From GCA-2683825 sp965662355 (GTDB taxonomy: Bacteria; Planctomycetota; UBA1135; GCA-002686595): a DNA stretch of 64,000 nt. The position numbers and the translations under genes were made by a program. Under the pieces are notes generated by a model. The model saw only the letters and a program-made list of their open reading frames with translations, was not told the origin of the DNA and made no database searches. Positions 1 to 8,864 of the stretch are shown one piece after another. Position 1 is the first letter of the stretch. Each line of letters begins with the position of its first letter. The stretch is taken from the NCBI GenBank assembly GCA_965662355.1, contig CBFIHP010000003.1, positions 310,001 to 374,000 on the forward strand. Reading direction: 5' to 3'.

Positions 1-8
1 AGCCCCCC

Positions 9-1460
9 TCAATCGTCCTCTTCGGGCCCACCATCACCGGCATAACCGAGGTCCTTCAGCGCCTGCTCCTGATCCGCCCCGGCCACCGCGCCCCGCTTGC
101 GACGCGAGGCCATCCCCCGCACCCGGGCATCCAGCACTGCGCGTAGCTGCTCAGCTCGTTCGGGTTCGGCGGCGAGCAGATCTACCTGTTCGAGCGGATC
201 GCTACGCAGGTCGAAGAGCAGGTCTCGCTCGGCCTCGTTGGTCGCACGTATGAGCTTGAAGCCATCCCCATCGACGATGGCCTTCAACTCGTTTCCGCGC
301 GTGATGCTCTCGCTGAGAAACTCCTGGATCCTGGGCCGAGCTCCACGCATCAGGGGTACGAGGCTGACGGACTCGCCGAGTTGCCGAGCGTCCGAGCCCG
401 AATCAGCGGGCGAACCGCCGGCCAGCTGGTAGATCGTGGCGCCGATGTCGATGGCCCGCACGCGCTCCTCGATCCGCTTGCCGACCGCGACGTTCGGTCC
501 GGCAAAGATCAAGGGCACTCGTAGAAGCTCCTGGAACATCGAGTGTCCGTGACAGCAACCGACGTAGTCCTTCTCCGCAACGTCGTAGCATTCGCGCTGG
601 ATTTCCGCGTGGTCCCAGAACTCCTCGCCGTGATCCGCGAGGACGACGATAAGGGTGTCCTCCAGGATTCCGCGTTGCTCCAGATCGTCGAACAGGCGTC
701 CGATCTGGGCGTCCATGTGGGCGAGCGAGGCGTCGTAGAAATCCACCTTCCATGCTCGGAAGTCGCGAAACCCCGCTTCCTCGAGGTCCTCGACGCGCTT
801 GTGCTCGCTCCACGTTCGGGCCTCCCGCGCGCGCTCGAGATCGACGCCTTCCGGCAGGAAGCGCATCAAGAGCTCGTCCGGCGGTTCCAGCGGAACGTGC
901 GCGTCCATGAAGTGCAGATAGAAGAAGAAGGGATCCTCGCCGACGACATTTAGCCGGCGAATCGCCGAATCGACGAGCCCCTCGGCGCCGCCTGGGCCGA
1001 CAACGAAGGCCTCGAAGCCTTTCCGAAAGCAGGGGAGGGCCAGCAGGGGGTTGGCGATGCGTGCGTAGGAGCGATAGCCAAGCCCCTGCAGGGACTGGGG
1101 CAGGGTTGCCAGCTCCTCGGTGAAGCCGTAGTAGGTCGGTTGCTGGCCTTCCGATATGCGCTTGGCTCCCTCGATGATGGCCCCGTGCTCGGAGGGAAAG
1201 AGCCCCGTGAACACCGAAGCCACTGCGGGCACCGTCCACGACGCGGCGGACTGTGCCTCTTCGAAGAGCGTTCCGCGGGCGGCGAGGGCTTTGAGGTTCG
1301 GTGTCGTTTCACGCCCGTACCCGTAGGCGGAAAGCCGATCGGCGCGCACCGTGTCCAGCATCAATACGATGACGGCGCGCGGCTTCTCCATCGGAACGGG
1401 GGGACGGTCACAACCCGAAAAGAGGCTCGCCGCGAGGGCCAGCAAGGGGCTCCGCTTCAT
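9..1460 (-). CDS. Sulfatase/alkaline-phosphatase-superfamily lipoprotein
   Basis: This 483-residue protein starts with a short lipoprotein-type signal (lipobox region LFSGC, Cys17), so it is probably anchored to a membrane facing the periplasm. The metal-binding start of the fold is visible as VIVLMLDTVRADRLSAYGYG, and later metal ligands sit in LADHGEEFWDH and CCHGHSMFQELLRVPLI. The position that in true sulfatases holds the formylglycine motif C/S-x-P-x-R reads TVPAV (in ASWTVPAVASVFTG), so neither Cys nor Ser is available. By analogy with Thr-nucleophile members of the superfamily, the Thr may be the nucleophile. It could therefore be a phosphodiesterase, phosphoethanolamine-type transferase or other hydrolase instead of a sulfatase. 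The start codon overlaps the TGA of the upstream MscS gene (ATGA, 1457-1460), so the two are probably translationally coupled. The substrate cannot be told. Confidence 0.85.
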   Translation of the reverse strand: MKRSPLLALAASLFSGCDRPPVPMEKPRAVIVLMLDTVRADRLSAYGYGRETTPNLKALAARGTLFEEAQSAASWTVPAVASVFTGLFPSEHGAIIEGAKRISEGQQPTYYGFTEELATLPQSLQGLGYRSYARIANPLLALPCFRKGFEAFVVGPGGAEGLVDSAIRRLNVVGEDPFFFYLHFMDAHVPLEPPDELLMRFLPEGVDLERAREARTWSEHKRVEDLEEAGFRDFRAWKVDFYDASLAHMDAQIGRLFDDLEQRGILEDTLIVVLADHGEEFWDHAEIQRECYDVAEKDYVGCCHGHSMFQELLRVPLIFAGPNVAVGKRIEERVRAIDIGATIYQLAGGSPADSGSDARQLGESVSLVPLMRGARPRIQEFLSESITRGNELKAIVDGDGFKLIRATNEAERDLLFDLRSDPLEQVDLLAAEPERAEQLRAVLDARVRGMASRRKRGAVAGADQEQALKDLGYAGDGGPEEDD

Positions 1461-3298
1461 CCCTCGCCTTTGTCACCGCCGATGGGCCCGGTCTGGATCG
1501 AGACGGGAGCGGGCTTTTCGCCCACCCCACCGAAAGGCTTCAGGGTCTTCTCGACGATCTCATCGGCGATCTCGCGCCCTCTCGAAGCCCCTTCCGTATC
1601 GCTCGTGGGTCGGTCGGGGTGCTCGAGATCCTCCGGCTTGACCATGTGCAAGGTCTGTGTGGGGAAGGCGAAGGACACACCGAGCTTCTCCGCCAGGCGC
1701 AGAATGTCGGCAAACAACCGATGCTTCTCGCGCAGCTCCGTACTCCAATCGGGTGCCGCGAGAAAACAGTACAGGAGCACGTCGAGGGAGCTGGCGCCGA
1801 AGCCGTTCAAGTAGACGTGGTAGTAGTCTTTGCGCGTGTAGGGATGGGAACGAATGATCTGGCGCACGCCCTCACAGAAGGCCTCGATCTTCTCCGGCGG
1901 CGTGTCGTACGTCAGCCCGAGCATGGTGCGGATACGCCGATAGCGACGCTCGCCCATGTTGTCGATGCTCGAGGAGATGAAGGTGCGGTTCGGGACGGTG
2001 ATGAGCGAGTTGTAGAACGTGCGGATCCGCGTGGAGCGAAAGCCGACCTGTTCGACCGTGCCCTCGATCTCTCCCACCAGGATCCAGTCGCCGATCTGGA
2101 AGGGCTTGTCGAGCAAGACCGTGAACGTACCGAACAGGTTCTCGATCGAATCCCGCGCCGCAAAACCCACGGCGATGGACCCGAGCCCGAGTCCGGCAAC
2201 GATGCCCCACAGATCCTCGGACAGGCGCGAAGCAACGAAGACGATGCCCACGACGACCACGAAGATCTTCATCGTGCGCCGGGCCAAAGGCACCAACATG
2301 TCGTCGAAGCGGTTCGACGTGCGCGAGGCCTTCTCGGCCAGGTAGTCGCAGAAGACGTCGACGAGCCTGTAGGTCGCCCATACACCGGCGACGGTGATCA
2401 CGAAGCTCGTGGCCAGAAACAGAACCTGCACGATCCCCGCCGACAGGCCCAGGATCGGCAGCATGGCCTCGAAGGCCACGACTCCACCGAGCAATCCCAT
2501 CGGGCGCTCGAAACTCAAGAGCACTTCGCTGTTCAGCCGAATGCGCTGAGAGTCTGCTGCACGACGTGTGAGACGCCCGGCGATGGCTCGGAACAGACGA
2601 TCGACGACGACCGCGATGAAAACCAAACCGAGCAGCCCGAACCATTTCCACGTCGCGATCAAGAGCGTCCGCTCCGTGAGCGCCTCGGGCATGCGACTCT
2701 CGATGATAAGGCCCAGCCTTTGCAACAGCGGCAACGCGGCGATGACCTTCTCGTTGGGAAGCAGGCCACGCAACTCGGCCTTCCAGTCGTCGATGTGACC
2801 GAGCGTTCTGAGGCGCGAGATGTACCAAGCGTCCTCGACCTTGTGACAGGCCAAGGTGATTGCAACATCGGAGCCTTCGGGCGAAAGGGTGACGGCATCC
2901 GAGCTCGCCCGGTACTCTTCGTCCCCGAACCTGTCGATCGGAATGCTCTCGGTCCGTACGAGGATGAAACGCAGATCCTCCGCCAGGTCGAGGTTCTTCT
3001 GGGAGTATGTTCCGTCCCAGCCCTCGAACGTCGTCACGGCCCGCTCGACGTCCCCGTCGCGCATGGAATCGAGGAAGACCTGGATGACCTCGCGCGGACT
3101 GCGGTACTTCGGGCCTGCGGTCTTTTCTTGTTCCTCCGGGGCCGCGGGCGTCTCGACCGCCGGCTCCTGGCCCGCCTGTTCCGTCCCTGAATTCTGGGCC
3201 CCGCAGGCCCCATGTGCACTGGGGGCAACGGCAATCGCGGCGAGTCCCGCGATGATCCCTACGATGGTTCTTCTGGATACGTCGGAGAAGAGTCTCAT
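1457..3298 (-). CDS. MscS-family mechanosensitive ion channel with periplasmic N-terminal domain
   Basis: This is a 613-residue protein. I chose the ATG at 3298 because it has an AGGAG ribosome site seven bases upstream and opens a signal-peptide-like segment (MRLFSDVSRRTIVGIIAG). A low-complexity linker and a soluble domain of roughly 150 residues follow, then several membrane segments. The MscS pore and beta domain lie around GIVAGLGLGSIAVGFAARD and LDKPFQIGDWILVGEIEGT, and the C-terminal alpha/beta domain ends near FAFPTQTLHM. The role inferred from the family is pressure release during osmotic downshock. The extra N-terminal domain makes it longer than E. coli MscS (about 286 residues). 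The gene sits 20 bases after the transglycosylase and overlaps the sulfatase-like gene by four bases. Confidence 0.86.
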   Translation of the reverse strand: MRLFSDVSRRTIVGIIAGLAAIAVAPSAHGACGAQNSGTEQAGQEPAVETPAAPEEQEKTAGPKYRSPREVIQVFLDSMRDGDVERAVTTFEGWDGTYSQKNLDLAEDLRFILVRTESIPIDRFGDEEYRASSDAVTLSPEGSDVAITLACHKVEDAWYISRLRTLGHIDDWKAELRGLLPNEKVIAALPLLQRLGLIIESRMPEALTERTLLIATWKWFGLLGLVFIAVVVDRLFRAIAGRLTRRAADSQRIRLNSEVLLSFERPMGLLGGVVAFEAMLPILGLSAGIVQVLFLATSFVITVAGVWATYRLVDVFCDYLAEKASRTSNRFDDMLVPLARRTMKIFVVVVGIVFVASRLSEDLWGIVAGLGLGSIAVGFAARDSIENLFGTFTVLLDKPFQIGDWILVGEIEGTVEQVGFRSTRIRTFYNSLITVPNRTFISSSIDNMGERRYRRIRTMLGLTYDTPPEKIEAFCEGVRQIIRSHPYTRKDYYHVYLNGFGASSLDVLLYCFLAAPDWSTELREKHRLFADILRLAEKLGVSFAFPTQTLHMVKPEDLEHPDRPTSDTEGASRGREIADEIVEKTLKPFGGVGEKPAPVSIQTGPIGGDKGEG

Positions 3299-3318
3299 GG
3301 CGCTCCTACGACAGCGTT

Positions 3319-3993
3319 CTAGTCGCTGGCGGTGGGTTCGAGCAAGTTCTGTTCGCGAAACTCGTCGCGGTAGCGCAAGACCTTTTGCGCATAGACGATC
3401 AACTCCGAATCCCCGGAGCGTTCCCGTTCCGCCCGCCAGGTCTCCCAATCGCCCGCCGCGTCGGACAAACGCTTCAGCTTCCTGGCCCCGCAGTTATACG
3501 CGCACAGAGCCCGCACCACGTCGCCGTTGTACGTATCGAGCAGCCAGGCCATGTTGTCGGCTCCCAGCCGCGCATTCAGCAGCGGATCCGAGAGAAGCTC
3601 CTCGCGGGTGGGCTTCTCGAGCCCGAGTTTCCCGGCGCGCCAGGTGGCGGTGACAGGAGCCAGCTGGAACAGGCCAAGCGCCCCCGCGGAGCTGACGGCG
3701 TCGACGCGGCCGCTGGATTCCGAAACCATGATGCCAGCCAGAAGGTAGGGATCGACGCCCGACTCCTCCGCCGCGATGCGCAGAACCTCGGCGAACTCCT
3801 GCACACGCCAGTCGAACACGACGTCGCGATAGACGGCCTTGGCCGCCCTGACCGGTGCCGTGTAGTCCTTCTTCCAGGCCATCCAGCTCAGGCCGAAGAG
3901 CAGCGTCGTCAAGAGCAGCACCCGCCAGGCGGTGATGCCCTGCGCTTGGCCCATCTCGAAGGGACCCCGCCCGGCTCCGCACTTCTGCTTCAT
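3319..3993 (-). CDS. Membrane-anchored lytic transglycosylase (Slt/MltE-like)
   Basis: This 224-residue protein has one N-terminal membrane segment (about residues 20-38) and an SLT domain. The catalytic glutamate is in GIMVSESSGRVDAVS, and it is followed by the family signature GALGLFQLAPVTA and the C-terminal AYNCGARKL. The expected role is cleavage of the glycan strands of peptidoglycan with formation of 1,6-anhydroMurNAc at the cell envelope. Its ATG overlaps the stop of the upstream HEAT-repeat gene (ATGA, 3990-3993). An MscS channel gene follows closely, so the three probably share one mRNA dealing with the cell envelope. The presence of a transglycosylase argues that the host has a peptidoglycan wall. 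Confidence 0.88.
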   Translation of the reverse strand: MKQKCGAGRGPFEMGQAQGITAWRVLLLTTLLFGLSWMAWKKDYTAPVRAAKAVYRDVVFDWRVQEFAEVLRIAAEESGVDPYLLAGIMVSESSGRVDAVSSAGALGLFQLAPVTATWRAGKLGLEKPTREELLSDPLLNARLGADNMAWLLDTYNGDVVRALCAYNCGARKLKRLSDAAGDWETWRAERERSGDSELIVYAQKVLRYRDEFREQNLLEPTASD

Positions 3994-6900
3994 CGGCCGT
4001 ACACCTCGGCTATCTGCTCCTCGAGATCCTCCCGGAAGGCGGGGAGCAAAGCCCGATCCCGCGGGCGTTCGATCGAGATCCCCAGGCGGTCACTCAGCTC
4101 GCGAGTCGCGCGTTGATCGAGGGGGTAGTCAGCGCGTTCGACCAGGCTCAGGAGAAAGCGCGCGCCGTCTTCCGTGCCTTTGCCCGCGAGACTCGCGGCA
4201 GCGGGCGTCCCGAACTCCTGGCGCTCGGCTTCCGCTAGCAGCCAGGCCATGGAATCCGAATGCACGACCTCGTCCCACCAGTTCCAGGACGCATTGACCG
4301 GATCATCGGCCTGCGAGAAATCCACGCAGGTGAGGATGGACAGCTCTTCGAGGACTCGCAGGTCCGAGCGATCGTCGGTCAGCATCGTCATGAGTAGGGA
4401 AGCGGCTTCGGGCACGCCCTGCTCGGCGAGCAGAAGCGTGGATGCGCGCCGCGCTTTGGGGTTCTGGGAGCTGGTCAGGCGCAGGACTTCGGAGAAGGCC
4501 TCGGGGCCGAGCCGCCGAAGACCGCTGCGGGCTGGTTCGAAGAGTAGGGATTCCGGGCCGCGGGAAAAGAGGGCGGCCAGGAGAGACGCGTAAGCCGGGT
4601 CGGAAAGTTCCGCCAGGGCCTCTACCGCAGCTTTTTGGAGGTTCGGATCGCGCTCCGCGAGCATCTCGAGGGCCCGATCCCCGACCCCAGCACCCCCCAG
4701 CCGACCGAGGGCCACCATGGCCGCCGCCCGGATCCGGGGCCGTCCCGTGACGGTTTTCTCCTCGAAGAGCTGTCGCGCCCCCTCGACCTCGGCCAGTCCC
4801 AGGGAGACAACGGCGGTCTCGCCCACGCGCACCTCGGGGTCGTCGCAGAGGGCCATGGCGAGGGACACATCCTCGGGCTCGCCCGCGACGAGCAAAATGG
4901 CGGAGAGTCGACGCACCTCCGCCACCCTATCCGTCGCCGCCTTTCGCACGCGCGGTTCGCCGAGCTCTTCGAGCAAGGCCAGTGTCGCCAGCTGTGCGGC
5001 GCGCCCGAAACGACTCACGACTTCGTGCAAGAGTTCCTCACCACGGACGGGTTCGATCGTGGCCCCTGCGCGTCGCGCTTCCGCATCGGTACCCGCCTTG
5101 GCCGACGTACGTGCAAGCTGGAATAGAGAGCGCGCGCGCGCATTCCAGAGCGCTTCGTGAGCGAGCAACTGCAGGAAGCCCGGGAAGTCGGACGCTTCGG
5201 GGATGCCGATGTCGTCATAGAGAGCGACCAACATCGGGAACGTCTCGCTGCCTTCCGGTCGCGGGGAAAGGAGCCTGGTCACGAGGAGATCCTTCAACCC
5301 GCGTGACCGCTCGCGAGGGCTGGCATTGTCGAACCAAACGCGAGACTCCTCCCAGAACGCGCGCTGACTCGCGTACTTGTCTGTGTCGAAGTACTGCTGC
5401 CAGACATGCTGTTCGCCCAATCGTTCGAGTCGTTCTTCAATCTCTTCCAGCCAGGGCACACTGCGATTCGCCTCGTAGGAGAGGATCTTCTCGAGCTGGT
5501 TGACACGAACCGTGAATACGCGTCGCAAGCCGGTGACGGTTCCGTCCCCCAGGCGCTCGGCGCTGAGCACGCCTTGCGCGCGAAGCAGGGCGACGAGTTC
5601 CGCGGCTTCGGCCGCGTTGAGATAGATCACGTAAGTCTCGTCCTCTGGTGTCGTCACCGCGGGGCCGAGGTAGCGCGTCGTCGGGGAAGCGTTTCGACCG
5701 AGCGCCGTCGTCTTCGTGTACTCGAGCTCGAGTAGCGATGTCTCGTTCGCATCGATCGGGATCGCCCCGCGCCGGGCCTTGAAGCCATCGGCGTTTTCGA
5801 CCCACCAGGAACGCCAGGCGCGGCCGTTCAGACCGAAGTTTTCGCCGCTGAGCAGGGCCAAACGCTCGCTCGCCGGCCGGATCAGGGTGCTGAGGTCCTT
5901 GTGGAACTCGATCCCGGTACCGAAGCGCACGAGCAAATGCGGTACCTCAATATCCATCCAGTGGCTGTCGGCGAAAGTGTCACTCCGGAAACCGACGCCG
6001 GCCAGGGCCACGGCGGAGGCCGCCACCTCCACGGGATCGCGCGCGTCGAGCCCACGCAGCAACTCGGGAACATCGTCGTCCCCCATCAAGGCCTGGCCGC
6101 GGTTCTGCTCACGCTCGACGAGCGCCAGGAGCGCGTAGGCACGCTCACGGGAAGAGAAGCCAGAAAAAGACGCGGGCTTGGGTTGGCCATGGCCGCTCCC
6201 ATCAGCACCTCGGGCCTCATCGAAGGCGCGTTGGCGCAGCAGGCCCGTCACGTCTCCGAAATCAGCCTGGGCCAGGAGGAACGCGGCGATGGCCGCCACC
6301 CGCGCATGCTCATCGCCCAGCGATTTTGCGATCACGTTGACGCTCGCGGGGTCGGGGATCAGCGACAGAAGACTCAAGGCGAGACCACGCGTCGTGGAAC
6401 GCTGCGACTCGGTCTGGGCCACGAGGGCCGCGAACGGAAGCTGCCCCGGCTTGTCCTTGAGCAGATGGAAGGCCTCCTGACGCATCGAACCGATCGGATG
6501 ATCGAGCAACGTGCAGAGGTACGCCGGGCTGGCCAGGACCGGATCGGTTCGTGCGAAGGTACGCAGGAGCGCTCCGGCGATCTTGGTCGGCACCCTTGTG
6601 CGCAGGCGCTCCGCGTAGGCATTGCGATCCTCGGGACCGCCATAGCTCGCGATGAAGCGCGTACAAACCCACAGGGTCGGTCCATGGTTGGACGCCAGAC
6701 CGACGCGCGCCGCGGCCAGCCCCGCGGGCCCCAGCTCGACGAGCTGCTGGAGCGCGTTCCTGGACACCTCGCTCTCGTGATCGTGGGTTTTCTCCAGAGC
6801 CTCGAGGACGATACGCGCGTCCGCATGGGATCCCAGACGCGGGAGCGAAGCGATATCGGCGGTCTTGGTCGTCGGAGTCGCCTCCCCGGGTGTGCCTGGC

Positions 6901-7145
6901 TTCCCGGGCAGCCGCAACCCGCCCCGGCTCTCGCTGCCGGGAGCCATGTCACCACGAACCCGCCGGGGGAGACTGAGCCCCCCCTTCTTGTTCTTCTTGC
7001 TCCGCTTGCCAGTCCCTCCCTGCTTCTCGCCGCCCTGCCCGCTCTCGGCGGCCTTTTGCGGCAGATCGAGTTGCGCCGTGACCGGGAAGCAGAGCCCAAA
7101 AAGGGCAAGCACGGTCCAAAGAGAGGGGATTCGGGGATGAAACAT
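3990..7145 (-). CDS. Large secreted HEAT-repeat protein
   Basis: From the ATG at 7145 the protein has 1051 residues and begins with a signal peptide (MFHPRIPSLWTVLALFGLCF, cleavage likely after VTA). In-frame GTG codons upstream would add residues that fit no signal. A basic Lys/Gly-rich linker follows. Two arrays of HEAT/PBS-lyase-like helices then appear, for example VLEALEKTHDHESEVSRNAL in the N-terminal third and AMVALGRLGGAGVGDRALEM in the C-terminal third. Between them is a block with ASERLALLSGENFGLNGRAW, a type of segment I associate with planctomycetal HEAT proteins. No catalytic motif is seen. A periplasmic scaffold or binding role is inferred. It is the first gene of a minus-strand run with the transglycosylase and MscS channel. 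Confidence 0.75.
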   Translation of the reverse strand: MFHPRIPSLWTVLALFGLCFPVTAQLDLPQKAAESGQGGEKQGGTGKRSKKNKKGGLSLPRRVRGDMAPGSESRGGLRLPGKPGTPGEATPTTKTADIASLPRLGSHADARIVLEALEKTHDHESEVSRNALQQLVELGPAGLAAARVGLASNHGPTLWVCTRFIASYGGPEDRNAYAERLRTRVPTKIAGALLRTFARTDPVLASPAYLCTLLDHPIGSMRQEAFHLLKDKPGQLPFAALVAQTESQRSTTRGLALSLLSLIPDPASVNVIAKSLGDEHARVAAIAAFLLAQADFGDVTGLLRQRAFDEARGADGSGHGQPKPASFSGFSSRERAYALLALVEREQNRGQALMGDDDVPELLRGLDARDPVEVAASAVALAGVGFRSDTFADSHWMDIEVPHLLVRFGTGIEFHKDLSTLIRPASERLALLSGENFGLNGRAWRSWWVENADGFKARRGAIPIDANETSLLELEYTKTTALGRNASPTTRYLGPAVTTPEDETYVIYLNAAEAAELVALLRAQGVLSAERLGDGTVTGLRRVFTVRVNQLEKILSYEANRSVPWLEEIEERLERLGEQHVWQQYFDTDKYASQRAFWEESRVWFDNASPRERSRGLKDLLVTRLLSPRPEGSETFPMLVALYDDIGIPEASDFPGFLQLLAHEALWNARARSLFQLARTSAKAGTDAEARRAGATIEPVRGEELLHEVVSRFGRAAQLATLALLEELGEPRVRKAATDRVAEVRRLSAILLVAGEPEDVSLAMALCDDPEVRVGETAVVSLGLAEVEGARQLFEEKTVTGRPRIRAAAMVALGRLGGAGVGDRALEMLAERDPNLQKAAVEALAELSDPAYASLLAALFSRGPESLLFEPARSGLRRLGPEAFSEVLRLTSSQNPKARRASTLLLAEQGVPEAASLLMTMLTDDRSDLRVLEELSILTCVDFSQADDPVNASWNWWDEVVHSDSMAWLLAEAERQEFGTPAAASLAGKGTEDGARFLLSLVERADYPLDQRATRELSDRLGISIERPRDRALLPAFREDLEEQIAEVYGR

Positions 7146-7328
7146 AGAGTGGTGGGCGAAGGTGGCTCGGGGGGGCTTCCCCAGCACCTGGGGATCGGTG
7201 GGCGCTGGACAGCGTGACCAGGATACCCGCTCTCGCCAGGTCCGTTTCGTTCTGCCCTACAAGCCTCAAGGCAGACGGTTCCTCAACCGATCCTCAAGGG
7301 ACGCTCCTCCCGGCCCCTGAGCAGCACC

Positions 7329-8861
7329 ATGACGGCTCTTGCCTTCGAAAAAGAGATCCTCGCAAGTCTCACCCAGGTCGACAACCTGCCCAGCCTCCCC
7401 ACAGTCGCCGTGGAGGTCCTACAGCTGACCCAGGACGAGGAATCCAGCATCACCGACCTGGCGGACTGCATCTCCAGCGATCCGGCCCTCGCGGCCAAGA
7501 TGCTGAAGCTCGCCAACTCCTCGCTCTTCTCCATGGGCCACGAGGTCACGACCCTCGAGCGCGCGACCATGGTGCTCGGGCTCAAGACGGTCAAGTTGAT
7601 GTCGCTTTCGTTCTCGTTGACTGGTGCGGTGCCCAGCCTGGAGGGCTTCGACTTCGACGCATTCTGGCACAGAAGCCTGTCCTCCGCGGTGTCCTCACGA
7701 GCCCTCGCTGCGCTCTTCGGAATGAGCAACGGCGACGAGGCCTTTCTGTGTGGATTGCTGCACCACTTCGGCAAGCTGGTCATGGCCCAGGTGCTCGGCG
7801 ATGAATACGAAGCCGTGTTGCAGGCATCCGACGGTTGGCCCAGTGCATCCGTCGAAACCGCACACCTCGGTTTCTCGAGCACCGACCTGTGCGCCACGCT
7901 GCTCAAGGCCTGGGAACTTCCGTCTCTCATCTACATGGCCGTCGGCTATGCGGATCGCCCCGACGAACTTCCCGAGGACGCCCACCCTGACGTGCGCGAT
8001 CTCGTCGAGGTCCTGTCAGCCACGGCGCATGTCGAGACGGTTCTTTGCGGCCCCGACAAGGCTCACGCCCTCGAGTATCTGCATAAGCTCGCTACCGATC
8101 GCATCCGCATCTCCGAAGAGGACATGGACAACCTCCTTGTGGGTCTCGAAGAGGGGATCACCGAAACGGCAGAGCTCTTGGCAGTCAACCTGCCCACGGG
8201 GCTCTCCCACGAGGACATCATCAACCAGGCCCGGATGCAGATCGTCAACGTGAGCCTGGGCACGGCGATGGACCTCCAACACGCCCAGCTCAAGAACAGA
8301 GAGCTCGAGAGCCAAAAGCGCGAACTCGCCTCCAAGGCCACCACGGATCGCCTCACGAGCCTCCCCAACCGCGCCGCCTTCGACGACTTCCTCCAGGCAC
8401 AAGTGAACTCGCGTCTCGAGGGCAAGGTTCCTCGCGCCCTGGGCCTGATCATCATGGACGTCGACAAGTTCAAGATCTTCAACGACACCAACGGTCACCA
8501 AGCTGGCGACGAAGTCCTCCGCATGGTCGGTACCGTATTCAAGCGAGAAACGCGCAAGGGAGACCTCTCCGCGAGATATGGCGGCGAGGAATTCGCTCTG
8601 GTCGCGCCGCACACCAACACCTTCGGGTTGAAGATGATGGCGGAGCGGCTCCGCAAAGCCATCGAAGCGGAGACTGTGGAATTCGAGGGCAAGACCCTGC
8701 AAGTCACCGCGAGCTTCGGAGCCGCCTGCATCGCCACGTTCGACGGGGCCGAGGATGGCTCGCAACTGATCAAGCTCGCGGATCACTTCCTCTACAAGGC
8801 CAAGGAGAACGGTCGCAACCGCTGCGAGGTCTTCAGCAAGGTCCAGTTCCCAGGCCGCTAG
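7329..8861 (+). CDS. HDOD-GGDEF diguanylate cyclase
   Basis: This 510-residue cytoplasmic protein has an N-terminal HDOD domain (about residues 10-210; PSLPTVAVEVLQLTQDE and SDPALAAKMLKLANSSLF are typical). A short coiled linker with LKNRELESQKRELAS follows, then a GGDEF domain (about 340-505). The active-site motif is GGEEF at residues 418-422. An intact product-inhibition site RKGD lies at 409-412, with the usual spacing. It should therefore make cyclic di-GMP from two GTP and be feedback-inhibited. The HDOD part is probably a regulatory or protein-binding module. The gene is divergent from the HEAT-repeat gene; the roughly 180 bases between 7146 and 7328 hold no other gene I can see. Confidence 0.93.
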   Translation: MTALAFEKEILASLTQVDNLPSLPTVAVEVLQLTQDEESSITDLADCISSDPALAAKMLKLANSSLFSMGHEVTTLERATMVLGLKTVKLMSLSFSLTGAVPSLEGFDFDAFWHRSLSSAVSSRALAALFGMSNGDEAFLCGLLHHFGKLVMAQVLGDEYEAVLQASDGWPSASVETAHLGFSSTDLCATLLKAWELPSLIYMAVGYADRPDELPEDAHPDVRDLVEVLSATAHVETVLCGPDKAHALEYLHKLATDRIRISEEDMDNLLVGLEEGITETAELLAVNLPTGLSHEDIINQARMQIVNVSLGTAMDLQHAQLKNRELESQKRELASKATTDRLTSLPNRAAFDDFLQAQVNSRLEGKVPRALGLIIMDVDKFKIFNDTNGHQAGDEVLRMVGTVFKRETRKGDLSARYGGEEFALVAPHTNTFGLKMMAERLRKAIEAETVEFEGKTLQVTASFGAACIATFDGAEDGSQLIKLADHFLYKAKENGRNRCEVFSKVQFPGR

Positions 8862-8864
8862 CCG

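Noticed and set aside
1619..3190. 523-codon plus-strand frame opposite the MscS gene
   Set aside because: A shadow of the MscS gene: no family resemblance, composition typical of an antisense frame in high-GC DNA.
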